The notes beneath the pieces were generated by a model. It had not been told where the DNA came from. It ran no database searches and worked only from the letters and a program-made list of their open reading frames with translations. Shown here piece by piece: positions 6,643 through 14,481 of a DNA stretch of 22,127 bases. Where the stretch lies: contig JASHQF010000147.1 of the NCBI GenBank assembly GCA_030037695.1, positions 1 to 22,127 of the forward strand, written 5' to 3'. Every line of letters starts with the position of its first letter. The first letter of the stretch is position 1. The stretch is from Thermoplasmata archaeon. Lineage in GTDB: Archaea > Thermoplasmatota > Thermoplasmata > Lutacidiplasmatales > UBA184. Made by a program: the position numbers and the translations under genes.

Positions 6643-7548
6643 TCAGCCGGACTCCTCGGCCTCCCCTTTCCGACGGCCGCTCACGGCGTCGAGGACGATC
6701 CGCCCGCGGGTCCCTTCGATGTACCAGTGAGGTACGTAGACGAGCAGGAACGGGCCGAGGCGGACGTCGTCGAGCTCGGGCACGACCCGGCGGGTCTCGA
6801 TCACCAGGGCCCCGTCGTGCTGCTCGGTGTGGTCGACCCGCACGGTGTGATGGCGTCGGATCGCGTCGAGCGCGATCGGAGGCACTTCGGCCTCGTCGAG
6901 CTGCGGAGCGAACCGCTGGTGGGGCCCCGGGACGTCGTCGACCAGCTCCCGCTCCCGGTCGTCCCAGATCTCGGCGGTCCGGGTCGTCGCGTTCACCGCG
7001 ACCAGACGCTGCACGACCGGGCCCCGCCCGCCCGCAGCGGTCGCCGGTCGGACCCGGTAGGCCGAGACGTAGTACGGGACGAGGCGCAGCGTGCAGCGGG
7101 CCCCCTCCACGCTCCCGAGCCCTTCGACGTCCCCCCGCTCCACGCGGGGCCGGACCGTGCGGGCCTCGGGCCGTGCGATCGGGAACGGGAGATCGAGCGG
7201 CTCCTCCCCGACCTCGGGGGTCGGTTCGCCGGAGGTGCCGGGCGCCAGGAGGAGCTCCCCGAGGCCGGGCCCGAGCGTCCAGCGGTCGAGGATCTCGATC
7301 CCACGACGGGCCGCCTCCTCCCTCGCGAGCGGTCCCGGATCCGACTCATACACGATCGTGCGCCGCACCGCCTGGGGCGGGAAGGCGGCCTCGAGTTGGG
7401 CGATCGGCGTGGGCCCCGTCGCGAGCGCCACGGCCCGGTGGTCGGAGCTCCGGACGGCGACGATCGCCCCCGACGACCGGGCCAGCCGGTACCCGGCCGC
7501 CTCGAGAACGCGGGCGAGGAGGGGCCCCGCGACCCGTTCCCGCTCCAT
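6643..7548 (-). CDS. Unrecognised 301-residue protein, possible degenerate nuclease-fold N-terminus
   Basis: I cannot assign a family. Residues about 10-100 alternate helices and strands (AIVAVRS, VALATG, RRTIVYES) and end with an alanine-rich helix, GIEILDRW and GPGLGELLL. This outline recalls Mrr-type restriction-endonuclease folds, but I see no D...ExK catalytic set, so it may be inactive. A Pro-rich linker (about 103-125) leads to a C-terminal half that may contain two copies of a beta module. One runs PYYVSAYRV to LVAVNATTRTAEIWDD; the other runs VPHWYIEG to IVLDAVSGRRKGE. There is no signal peptide or membrane segment, so it is probably cytoplasmic. The ATG at 7546-7548 has a TATA-like box 26 bp upstream. 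It is divergent from cdc48 and about 57 bp upstream of the hydrolase gene. Confidence 0.8.
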   Translation of the reverse strand: MERERVAGPLLARVLEAAGYRLARSSGAIVAVRSSDHRAVALATGPTPIAQLEAAFPPQAVRRTIVYESDPGPLAREEAARRGIEILDRWTLGPGLGELLLAPGTSGEPTPEVGEEPLDLPFPIARPEARTVRPRVERGDVEGLGSVEGARCTLRLVPYYVSAYRVRPATAAGGRGPVVQRLVAVNATTRTAEIWDDRERELVDDVPGPHQRFAPQLDEAEVPPIALDAIRRHHTVRVDHTEQHDGALVIETRRVVPELDDVRLGPFLLVYVPHWYIEGTRGRIVLDAVSGRRKGEAEESG

Positions 7549-7570
7549 CGCGGGCTAGGCCGACGGTCCG

Positions 7571-7578
7571 AGATATGG
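7571..7578 (-). promoter_or_regulatory. TATA-like element before the 301-residue protein gene
   Basis: The - strand reads CCATATCT with its centre 26 bp before the ATG, predicting a leaderless mRNA. It shares the 124-bp divergent gap with the cdc48 promoter. Confidence 0.5.
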
Positions 7579-7637
7579 TCGTTCCGTTCCTCAGGGCCCG
7601 CCGGCCCCGACCCGCGCGGGCCGCGTCCGGGAGAAGG

Positions 7638-7643
7638 TATTTA
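7638..7643 (+). promoter_or_regulatory. TATA box of cdc48
   Basis: TATTTA is centred about 32 bp before the cdc48 ATG, so transcription would start near 7668 with a leader of roughly five bases. AGAAGG immediately upstream could serve as a BRE-like purine element. Confidence 0.6.
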
Positions 7644-7672
7644 GGCCCGCGTCGGGGTCCAACGCACCGCCG

Positions 7673-9898
7673 ATGGGGGACGCCCTCACGCTTCGGGTCG
7701 CCGAGGCGTTCCAGCAGGACATCGGTCTCGGGACCGCCAGGCTCGACGTCCAGACCCGGCAGCGCCTCAAGGTCGGGCTCGGCGATATCGTCGAGATCCG
7801 CGGCCGCAAGGCGACCCCGGCGATCGTGAGCCGCGCCCAGCCCGACGACGAGGGCAAGGGCCTCGTGCGGATCGAGGCGGTCGTCCGGCGGAACGCCGGG
7901 GTCAGCATCGGGGACCGCGTCTCGGTCCAGCGGGTCGACTGCCCGAACGCCGATGCCGTCACGATCGCCCCGATCTACGCGGGCTCGTCGCGGATGGACC
8001 TCGGGCCCGGGCTCGAGAGCTTCGTGGCGAAGGCGCTCTCCCGGCGTCCGTTCGTCCGCGGGGACGTCTTCGTGATCCCGGGGGTGTTCCTGATGGGCGG
8101 GTCGCTCCCGTTCATGGTCGTCTCGACCCAGCCGAAGGGGATCGTGCAGGTCTCCCCGACGACCTTGATCACGATCCGGGAGGACACCGTCAGCGAGGCG
8201 GAGGTCGCCGCGCCGCGGGTCTCCTACGAGGACATCGGGGGGCTCAAGGAGAAGCTCGGTCGGGTCCGCGAGATGATCGAGCTCCCGTTGAAGCACCCGG
8301 AGCTGTTCGATCGGCTCGCGATCACCCCGCCGAAGGGGGTGCTGCTGTACGGCCCGCCCGGGACCGGCAAGACGCTGATCGCCAAGGCGGTGGCGAACGA
8401 GGCCGGAGCGCACTTCATCGGGATCCAGGGACCCGAGATCATCTCCAAGTACTACGGCGAGAGCGAGAAGGAGCTCCGGGAGAAGTTCGAGGAGGCGGAG
8501 AAGAACGCCCCGAGCGTGATCTTCATCGACGAGCTCGACTCGATCGCGCCGCGGCGCGACGAGGTCGTCGGCGAGGTCGAGCGCCGGGTCGTCGCCCAGC
8601 TGCTCACCCTCATGGACGGCCTCTCGGGCCGGGGGAACGTGATCGTCATCGCCGCGACGAACCGCGAGGAGGCGATCGACCCCGCGCTCCGCCGCCCCGG
8701 GCGGTTCGACCGCGAGATCGAGATCGGCGTCCCGACGCAGGAGGGCCGCCTCGAGATCCTCCAGATCCATACGCGCGGCATGCCGATCGAGGGCGGCGAC
8801 AAGGACCGGGAGCGCCTGCTCAAGGAGCTCTCGAGCCTGAGCCACGGCTTCGTCGGCGCCGACCTCTCCTCGCTCGCCCGGGAGGCGGCGATGCGGGCCC
8901 TGCGGCGGTACCTCCCCGAGATCGACTTCGACCGGCCGATCCCGCTCACCCTGCTCGAGCGGATGAAGGTCACCGACGCCGACTTCCGCGAGGCGCTGAA
9001 GCAGATCGAGCCGTCGAGCCTCAGGGACGTCGCCGTCGAGGTGCCGACGACCCGGTGGGAGGAGGTCGGCGGCGTCGACCGGGTCCGCCGGATCCTCGAA
9101 GAGTCGGTCGAGCTGCCGTTCAAGAACCCTCAGGTCTACCGGCACCTCGGCATCGAGCCGCCCCGGGGGATCCTCCTGTACGGCCCGCCCGGGGTGGGGA
9201 AGACCCTCCTCGCCAAGGCGGTCGCGACCGAGAGCCAGGCGAACTTCATCTCGGTGAAGGGCCCCGAGGTGATGAGCAAATGGGTCGGCGAGAGCGAGAA
9301 GGCGATCCGGATGATCTTCAAGAAGGCCCGCCAGGCGTCCCCGTCGATCGTCTTCATCGACGAGATCGACTCGATCGCCCCCCGCCGGGGGCTCCAGACC
9401 TCGAGCGGGGTCACGGAGCGGATCGTCAACCAGCTCCTCACCTCGATCGACGGCCTCGAGAGCCTCGAGCGGGTCCTCGTCCTGGCGGCGACGAACCGCC
9501 CGGATATCCTGGACGAGGCGCTGACCCGGACGGGCCGGTTCGACCGGATGCTGTTCGTGGAGCCGCCCGACGCCGCGGGCCGGGTCGAGATCCTCACCGT
9601 CCACACCGCGAAGATGCCGCTCGCCGACGACGTCGACCTCGCCGAGCTCGCCGCGCGCACGGAAGGGTACGTCGGGAGCGACCTCGCCGCCCTCTGCCGC
9701 GAGGCCGGCCTCGCCGCGATCCGGGAGAACCTGAAGGCGTCGAAGGTGACCCGGGCGCACTTCGACGCGGCGCTCAAGACGGTGCGGGCGTCGTGCGACC
9801 CCGAGACGCTGCGGTTCTACGAGGGGTTCGAGCGCCACCTCCTGCGCGAGCGGGTCGGGCGGCGCAAGGAAGAGCCGGTCGAGGCGATCTACCGCTAG
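7673..9898 (+). CDS. Cdc48/VAT-type AAA+ ATPase (p97/VCP homologue)
   Basis: This is a hexameric unfoldase that pulls substrates through its pore and can feed the 20S proteasome. The N domain (about 1-185) has the double-psi barrel and four-stranded barrel pattern of Thermoplasma VAT, with an RVAEA start and GDIVEI and GDRVSV segments. D1 has Walker A GPPGTGKT at 227-234, Walker B VIFIDELD (Asp286, Glu287) and pore region SKYYGESE. D2 has Walker A GPPGVGKT at 504-511, Walker B IVFIDEID (Asp563, Glu564) and pore region SKWVGESE. The last three residues, IYR, form an HbYX motif, the signal by which proteasomal ATPases dock on and open the 20S gate. The 741-residue length matches the family. It appears monocistronic, with a TATA box upstream and a hairpin directly after its stop codon. 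Confidence 0.97.
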   Translation: MGDALTLRVAEAFQQDIGLGTARLDVQTRQRLKVGLGDIVEIRGRKATPAIVSRAQPDDEGKGLVRIEAVVRRNAGVSIGDRVSVQRVDCPNADAVTIAPIYAGSSRMDLGPGLESFVAKALSRRPFVRGDVFVIPGVFLMGGSLPFMVVSTQPKGIVQVSPTTLITIREDTVSEAEVAAPRVSYEDIGGLKEKLGRVREMIELPLKHPELFDRLAITPPKGVLLYGPPGTGKTLIAKAVANEAGAHFIGIQGPEIISKYYGESEKELREKFEEAEKNAPSVIFIDELDSIAPRRDEVVGEVERRVVAQLLTLMDGLSGRGNVIVIAATNREEAIDPALRRPGRFDREIEIGVPTQEGRLEILQIHTRGMPIEGGDKDRERLLKELSSLSHGFVGADLSSLAREAAMRALRRYLPEIDFDRPIPLTLLERMKVTDADFREALKQIEPSSLRDVAVEVPTTRWEEVGGVDRVRRILEESVELPFKNPQVYRHLGIEPPRGILLYGPPGVGKTLLAKAVATESQANFISVKGPEVMSKWVGESEKAIRMIFKKARQASPSIVFIDEIDSIAPRRGLQTSSGVTERIVNQLLTSIDGLESLERVLVLAATNRPDILDEALTRTGRFDRMLFVEPPDAAGRVEILTVHTAKMPLADDVDLAELAARTEGYVGSDLAALCREAGLAAIRENLKASKVTRAHFDAALKTVRASCDPETLRFYEGFERHLLRERVGRRKEEPVEAIYR

Positions 9899-9900
9899 GC

Positions 9901-9926
9901 CGGCCGGTTTCTCTCGGAACCGGCCG
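9901..9926 (+). terminator. Hairpin just after cdc48, possible terminator
   Basis: This is an 11-bp stem with one G-T pair (arms 9901-9911 and 9916-9926) around a TCTC loop, beginning two bases after the cdc48 TAG. Its placement suits 3'-end formation or mRNA stabilisation. No T-tract follows, so the terminator role is inference. Confidence 0.45.
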
Positions 9927-9941
9927 TCGCGCGCGGGCAAG

Positions 9942-9950
9942 CTATAAGTA
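9942..9950 (+). promoter_or_regulatory. TATA box of the PKD surface-protein gene
   Basis: CTATAAGTA is a good archaeal TATA match. It predicts a transcript starting near 9970-9975, and so a leader of about 35-45 nt before the GTG start. Most other genes here look leaderless. It rules out the ATG at 9951 as a start. Confidence 0.7.
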
Positions 9951-10007
9951 ATGGGGCTAGGTTCGCGCACCGCCCTCGCTCTCGAGGGCAGCCCACAGAA
10001 AGGAGTT

Positions 10008-13000
10008 GTGAACGAGGTGGCTCGACCGTGGTACCGCGCGATCGCCTGGGTCGCCGCGGCCGTTGTGCTCCTGAGCTCGCTCGCCGCGATCTTGGGGACG
10101 GCCTCGGCTTCCTCGACCAGCTATACCCTGACCGGCTACGTGGACCAGCCGACCGGACTGTCCGGCCCGCCGGTCCCCGCCGGGGTCACGGTCGATCTGG
10201 TCTCGCGCGCGACCGGGGAGGTCTACACCACCACCACGACCTCGGGCGGCCAGTTCACGTTCACGTCGACCAGCACCTCGGGCGCCCTCGCCCCCGGCTA
10301 CTGGGGCCTGAGCGTACCCGCCGTCGGCAACGTGAGCCTCACCGGGTGCCGTCCGTGCGCGGTGCTCCCGGAGAACCAGACGCCGAAGTGGGCGTTCTAC
10401 AGCTCGACGTTCCTCACGAACTCGAGCTACTCGACCGTCCTCACGAACGTCTCGATCCACCTGTACAACGCGACCCTCAACGGCACCGTGAAGCAGAACG
10501 GGGGGACCGTGGACGGCGCCGTCGTCCATCTCCTCGACCCGCAGTACAGCGGCCTCGTCCTCGCGAACAACTCGACGAACACGACCGGCTTCTTCAGCGT
10601 CAAGGTCCCCTACGGGGTCTGGGTCCTCTCCGCGACCCACACCTCGGGCGCGACGACGTACTCGAACACGAGCTTGCTCAACGTCTCCAAGCCGTACCCC
10701 GGGCCCGTGACCCTCAACCTCCAGTCGTTCGTGCTGTCGGGCCGGATCCAGACGTCGACCGGCTACGTGCCGACCGCCGGTAACGCGACGCTGTACGATC
10801 CCGTGAAGCACTTCCTCTACACCGTGGCGACGCCGCCCGGCGGGTTCTACTCGTTCCCGACGTACCTCGGCAACTTCACCTCCGGGACCCAGACGTACGA
10901 CGTGATCCTCTCCTCCGGCGGCTACGAGACCTCCTGGTTCGTCCAGCTGGTGAAGAACTCGACCCCGATCTCCAAGTCGGTGACGGTGAGCACCGTCCCG
11001 GGCAGCGCCCTCGGCCAGATCGACTCCACGCTCGACTTCTCGGGGATCAACGTGACGACCGGGGCCGGCAGCCTCGTCGTGAAGACGTCGGCCTCGCTCG
11101 GCAACGAGACCGCGATCCCGGGCCTGCCCAACAACACCGTGGGGCAGCTCTGGGCGCAGCTGGGCCTCGACTTCAACCACTCCCTCTCGATCCCCGCATC
11201 CGCCGTCGCGGGGGCGTTCAAGGGCTGGGTCGCGAGCTCGGGACCGTTCTTCCCCGCCGCGCAGGCCGGCACGGCGATCAACGGCACGAAGTTCGTCGCG
11301 CCGACCGGGCCTCAGTCGCCCGCCACCTTCGCGACGACCTGCACGACCGGCTACTGCGGGCTCTCCACGGGCGGGAACGTGACGTACTCCTGGTCGACGA
11401 CGTACGCGCTCAACGGGACGATCCCGAGGAACGCCTCCGCCTACACGATCTCCTTCGGCTTCGAGCACCCGACGACGAGCTCGGAGCTGTACAACTACAC
11501 CGTCATCCTGCCGGCCGGCTACGCACTGAGCGCCGGGACGACCGCGCCGACGCACACCGATCTCCTCGGGACGGGCCCGAACGGGACGTGGACGAAGTTC
11601 ACCCTCGAGAGCAAGCCGTACACGACCGCCTCGGCGACGGCGACGTTCTCGGTCGTCAAGGTCGCGGGCCTCACCGCCCGCGTCAACATCACCGTCGCCA
11701 ACAGCACGTTCTCCTCGGCGAACGTCCTGAGCGACACCGACAGCAACTACACGGTCGTGGTCGGGGTCGGGCAGAACGTCACGTTCTCGGCCGCGAACTC
11801 GACGTACGTCCACGGCGCCAACGGGACGTCGTTCCTCTGGAACTTCGGCGACGGCTCCCCGAAGACGATGGTGTCGAACGTGACGACCTACCACACCTAC
11901 ACGGCGACGTCGGGCACGAAGACGTACAACGGGACGCTCACGATCCTGAGCTCGGGGAACAAGACGAACTCCACCACGTTCCACGTCTGGGTCGTCGGGG
12001 GCTCCCCCGCGCCGAAGGCGGTGATCAGCGACAACGCCAGCGTCGACCAGATCAAGACGATCGGGACGATCACCTACCTCGAGGTGAACTGGAGCACCAC
12101 GCTCCACTTCAACGCCACCTCGAGCACGGTGACGAGCCCCAACGTCGGCTCGATCGCCTCGTTCCACCTCCACTCCAAGGGGTTCAACCAGTCGGCGAAC
12201 TTCTCGGTCGCGAGCGGGGCGAAGTTCACCGCGAACTGGTCGGTCCAGTTCAACGGCGCCGGGGCGTACCTCTCCGAGGGGAACGTCAGCGGGTCGATGG
12301 TGCCGTTCACGGGCTGGCAGTACAACCTCACCCTGCAGATCTGGACCGGGACGGGCGGCACGTCGACCGCGACGCTCGTTATCCTCGTCATCGACACCCA
12401 GAAGCCGACCCCGGCGTTCACCGTCCTCTCCTCGAGCGGCACGCCGATCTCGGGGAGCGGCGTCACCGAGGGGTCGAGCGGCACCGCGACGATCTTGCTC
12501 GACGCCGCGAACTCGACGGACCCGAACAACGGGTCGATCACGAACTACTACTGGAAGATCACGAACGGGAACAACACCACGCTCGCGCACTACCTCAACA
12601 CGACGCTCGTGAAGCCGGGCGGGACGTACCCGTCGTTCACCCTCACGCCGGACCCGACCGCCTACACGATCAACCTCACCGTCACCGACGCGAACCACAA
12701 CACGGCGAACACCACCAAGTCGCTCACGGTCTCGGTGAACGCCACGGTCCGCCCGATCCTGCAGTCGCTCAACCTCACGGCGCCGTCGTCGTTCACCGAG
12801 GGCAAGACCGCCACCGTCTGGGTCAACGTCACCGTCGGCGGGGGCGCCAAGTCGACCGCCGACAACCTCACCGTGACGTTCTTCCTGGGGTCGTCGGCCG
12901 GCCTCTCCGGCCGCAAGGTGATCGCGGGCGCGCCCGACTCGGTGCGGTTCTACGGCTACCTCGCGAACGGCACGGTCAACGCGACGCTCTACGGCACGGG

Positions 13001-13340
13001 CGTGCTGAAGAGCGTCCCGTACGGCAAGACGCTCCGGGCGGAGATCACCTGGACCCCGTCGGTGACCGGCAACTTCTACCTGTACGCGAACGCCACGGCG
13101 TCCAACGAGTACTTCGGCGACTACGGCAGCAACGCGATCTCGCTGCCGATCGCGGTCCACCCGAACTCGACGACCGAGCTGATCGAGTACGGCGGGATCG
13201 GGGCCGCGATCATCGTCGTCCTCGCGGCGCTGATCTGGTGGTACCGCCGCCCGCGCCGACCCGTGGGGTCGAAGCCGTCCTCGAGCCGCAGCGGGCTCGA
13301 GCGCGGCTCGAAGTCGTCGTCCTCGGACGACGACGAGTGA
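10008..13340 (+). CDS. Secreted, membrane-anchored PKD-domain surface glycoprotein
   Basis: A hydrophobic signal segment (about residues 9-32, ending GTASAS) precedes a very Ser/Thr/Asn-rich ectodomain. The N-terminal third has three carboxypeptidase-regulatory-like beta folds (TLTGYVDQ..., LNGTVKQ..., LSGRIQT...). A PKD domain at about 585-665 has the typical WNFGDGS core, and a second PKD-like domain spans about 798-910. A CARDB-like domain (about 916-1044) leads to a transmembrane helix (GAAIIVVLAALIWW), a basic RRPRRP stop-transfer and a cytoplasmic Ser/acidic tail. I count over fifty N-x-S/T sequons, indicating heavy N-glycosylation. Four cysteines (CRPC and a CTTGYC pair) may form disulfides. 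The start is uncertain: GTG 10008 is very close to AAAGGAG, and GTG 10017 has an 11-base spacing. It could be an S-layer-like or adhesion protein. Confidence 0.93.
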   Translation: MNEVARPWYRAIAWVAAAVVLLSSLAAILGTASASSTSYTLTGYVDQPTGLSGPPVPAGVTVDLVSRATGEVYTTTTTSGGQFTFTSTSTSGALAPGYWGLSVPAVGNVSLTGCRPCAVLPENQTPKWAFYSSTFLTNSSYSTVLTNVSIHLYNATLNGTVKQNGGTVDGAVVHLLDPQYSGLVLANNSTNTTGFFSVKVPYGVWVLSATHTSGATTYSNTSLLNVSKPYPGPVTLNLQSFVLSGRIQTSTGYVPTAGNATLYDPVKHFLYTVATPPGGFYSFPTYLGNFTSGTQTYDVILSSGGYETSWFVQLVKNSTPISKSVTVSTVPGSALGQIDSTLDFSGINVTTGAGSLVVKTSASLGNETAIPGLPNNTVGQLWAQLGLDFNHSLSIPASAVAGAFKGWVASSGPFFPAAQAGTAINGTKFVAPTGPQSPATFATTCTTGYCGLSTGGNVTYSWSTTYALNGTIPRNASAYTISFGFEHPTTSSELYNYTVILPAGYALSAGTTAPTHTDLLGTGPNGTWTKFTLESKPYTTASATATFSVVKVAGLTARVNITVANSTFSSANVLSDTDSNYTVVVGVGQNVTFSAANSTYVHGANGTSFLWNFGDGSPKTMVSNVTTYHTYTATSGTKTYNGTLTILSSGNKTNSTTFHVWVVGGSPAPKAVISDNASVDQIKTIGTITYLEVNWSTTLHFNATSSTVTSPNVGSIASFHLHSKGFNQSANFSVASGAKFTANWSVQFNGAGAYLSEGNVSGSMVPFTGWQYNLTLQIWTGTGGTSTATLVILVIDTQKPTPAFTVLSSSGTPISGSGVTEGSSGTATILLDAANSTDPNNGSITNYYWKITNGNNTTLAHYLNTTLVKPGGTYPSFTLTPDPTAYTINLTVTDANHNTANTTKSLTVSVNATVRPILQSLNLTAPSSFTEGKTATVWVNVTVGGGAKSTADNLTVTFFLGSSAGLSGRKVIAGAPDSVRFYGYLANGTVNATLYGTGVLKSVPYGKTLRAEITWTPSVTGNFYLYANATASNEYFGDYGSNAISLPIAVHPNSTTELIEYGGIGAAIIVVLAALIWWYRRPRRPVGSKPSSSRSGLERGSKSSSSDDDE

Positions 13341-13365
13341 GCTCGCTCGGGTCCCGGCACCCTGG

Positions 13366-13388
13366 GCCCCGCGCCGCCGGCGCGGGGC
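13366..13388. terminator. Perfect hairpin between convergent genes
   Basis: A 10-bp perfect inverted repeat (GCCCCGCGCC, loop GCC, GGCGCGGGGC) lies between the end of the PKD gene and the end of rpoN. It could act in both directions at a convergent junction. No T-rich tract is nearby, so termination is inferred from position and symmetry. Confidence 0.5.
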
Positions 13389-13403
13389 GTCCCTCCGATC
13401 CGA

Positions 13404-13601
13404 TCAGCCGTAGGGCCCGACCTCGTCCACGAGGTCGACGTGCGTGAGCAGCATGCGCCGGCAACAGTAGCGGCTGAGGCCGAGGGCGTCCAGGACCTGG
13501 CCCGCCGGCTCCCCGCGGGTCGTCCGCTCGCGGTACTCGTCCCAGTGCTGGCCGATCACCGCCCCGCAGGTGAAGCAGCGGACCGGCACGAGCATCGTCA
13601 T
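13404..13601 (-). CDS. rpoN: DNA-directed RNA polymerase subunit N (Rpo10)
   Basis: Rpo10 is a small zinc-binding assembly subunit of archaeal RNA polymerase, homologous to eukaryotic RPB10. The start is the family hallmark VPVRCFTCG, and a later LSRYCCRRM completes the zinc site; ligands are Cys9, Cys12, Cys46 and Cys47. The 65-residue length is normal. The ATG at 13601 is chosen over the one at 13595 because a GGAGG sits six bases upstream of it. It is the last gene of the eL18-uL13-uS9-RpoN cluster, a conserved archaeal order, and begins 14 bp after the uS9 stop. The Shine-Dalgarno site indicates separate ribosome recruitment within the operon. Confidence 0.96.
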   Translation of the reverse strand: MTMLVPVRCFTCGAVIGQHWDEYRERTTRGEPAGQVLDALGLSRYCCRRMLLTHVDLVDEVGPYG

Positions 13602-13615
13602 CGGTCGCCTCCCCC

Positions 13616-14023
13616 CTAACGGTACGACTTCTGCCGCCGGCTGCGGGCTCCGCGCCCGCCGGGGCGCTTCGGCAGCTTCCGGCGGGGATCGTTGACGAGC
13701 AGCGTCCGGTCGTAATGCTTGAACATCTCGCGCAGGCGGTCGTCCTTGAGCCAGAGCACGAGCCCCCGTGCGACGGCGGTCCGGGCGGCCGACGCCTGGC
13801 CGATCACCCCGCCCCCGCGGGTCTCGACGGAGATGTTGATGCCGCGCGCCCGGTCCCCGACCATCAAGACCGGCTCCTGGACCTTCAGGCGGACGATCTC
13901 GGGCTCGACGATCTCGACCGGCTGGCCGTTGAGCCGGAACAGGCCCGCGCCTTTGCGCAGCGTCGCGCGCGCGACCGCCGACTTCCTCTTGCCCGTGGCG
14001 AGGACGACAAGGGGCGCCTTCAC
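13616..14023 (-). CDS. rps9: 30S ribosomal protein uS9
   Basis: uS9 is a small-subunit protein whose C-terminal tail reaches the P-site tRNA. Evidence includes TGKRKSAVARATLRKG near the N-terminus, RGGGVIGQASAARTAVARGL in the middle and the invariant basic ending KSYR. Its 135 residues match archaeal homologues. The GTG start at 14021-14023 overlaps the uL13 stop as GTGA, so translation is coupled. Confidence 0.97.
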   Translation of the reverse strand: MKAPLVVLATGKRKSAVARATLRKGAGLFRLNGQPVEIVEPEIVRLKVQEPVLMVGDRARGINISVETRGGGVIGQASAARTAVARGLVLWLKDDRLREMFKHYDRTLLVNDPRRKLPKRPGGRGARSRRQKSYR

Positions 14024-14481
14024 AGGCGGGCCCCCAGGAGCTTGCTGATCTCGGCGAGGCTGAGCGGGGCGCGGAGCGCCGGGCGCGCCTTCGCCTCCTC
14101 GATCGTCGCGGGGGAGCTCCCGCGATAGGCGTCCGGGACCCCGATGTGGACCTCGAGCCGGTCGAGCGCGGCGACGCCACGGCTCTTCAGGTGCGGCAGC
14201 ATCCCCCGGACCGTCCGCCGGAAGATCCGATCAGGGTAGCGGGGGAAGTGAGGCCCGCTCCGCTTCGATCCGCGCGCCCGCGCCGCCGTGTACTCCTCGA
14301 GGACCGACGCCCGTGCGCCGGTGACGACGCTCCGCTCGGCGTTGACGACGACGATCGACTCGCCGTTGAGCAGGCGCTTGGCGATCAGGCTCGCGGCGCG
14401 GCCGAGGACGAGGCCGCTCGCGTCGATCACCGACGCCCCAGCGGGCGCCGCGGGAGCCGCCTTGGGTTCCGCGTCAGGCAA
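14020..14481 (-). CDS. rpl13: 50S ribosomal protein uL13
   Basis: uL13 is a large-subunit assembly protein. Diagnostic segments are VIDASGLVLGRAASLIAKRL near the start, VVVNAE, and FRRTVRGMLPHLKSRG in the middle. The N-terminus is uncertain. The TTG at 14479-14481, overlapping the eL18 stop by 8 bp, would add a 17-residue Ala/Pro-rich tail (PDAEPKAAPAAPAGAS) absent from typical archaeal uL13. A GTG at 14428-14430 would start right at IDASGLVLGR as in most homologues. I give the longer form because it keeps the tight spacing of the operon and has a GGGGTG eight bases upstream. Confidence 0.93.
   Translation of the reverse strand: MPDAEPKAAPAAPAGASVIDASGLVLGRAASLIAKRLLNGESIVVVNAERSVVTGARASVLEEYTAARARGSKRSGPHFPRYPDRIFRRTVRGMLPHLKSRGVAALDRLEVHIGVPDAYRGSSPATIEEAKARPALRAPLSLAEISKLLGARL

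Noticed and set aside
7346..9970. An 874-codon open frame antisense to cdc48
   Set aside because: It mirrors cdc48 codons, yields a low-complexity Asp/Arg/Leu-rich product, and crosses the cdc48 promoter and two gene boundaries.
9951..10007. ATG at 9951 as the start of the PKD protein
   Set aside because: It directly follows the TATA box and lies upstream of the predicted transcription start, and it would bury the signal peptide behind 19 extra residues.
9957..13160. A 1,067-codon open frame antisense to the PKD gene
   Set aside because: Its translation is dominated by Arg, Val, Gly and Asp with no domain pattern; the sense strand has a signal peptide, PKD motifs and a membrane anchor. Long antisense frames are expected in DNA of this GC content.
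13602..14180. Long upstream extension of the rpoN frame
   Set aside because: It overlaps uS9 and uL13 out of frame; the ATG at 13601 has a Shine-Dalgarno site and gives the standard Rpo10 length.
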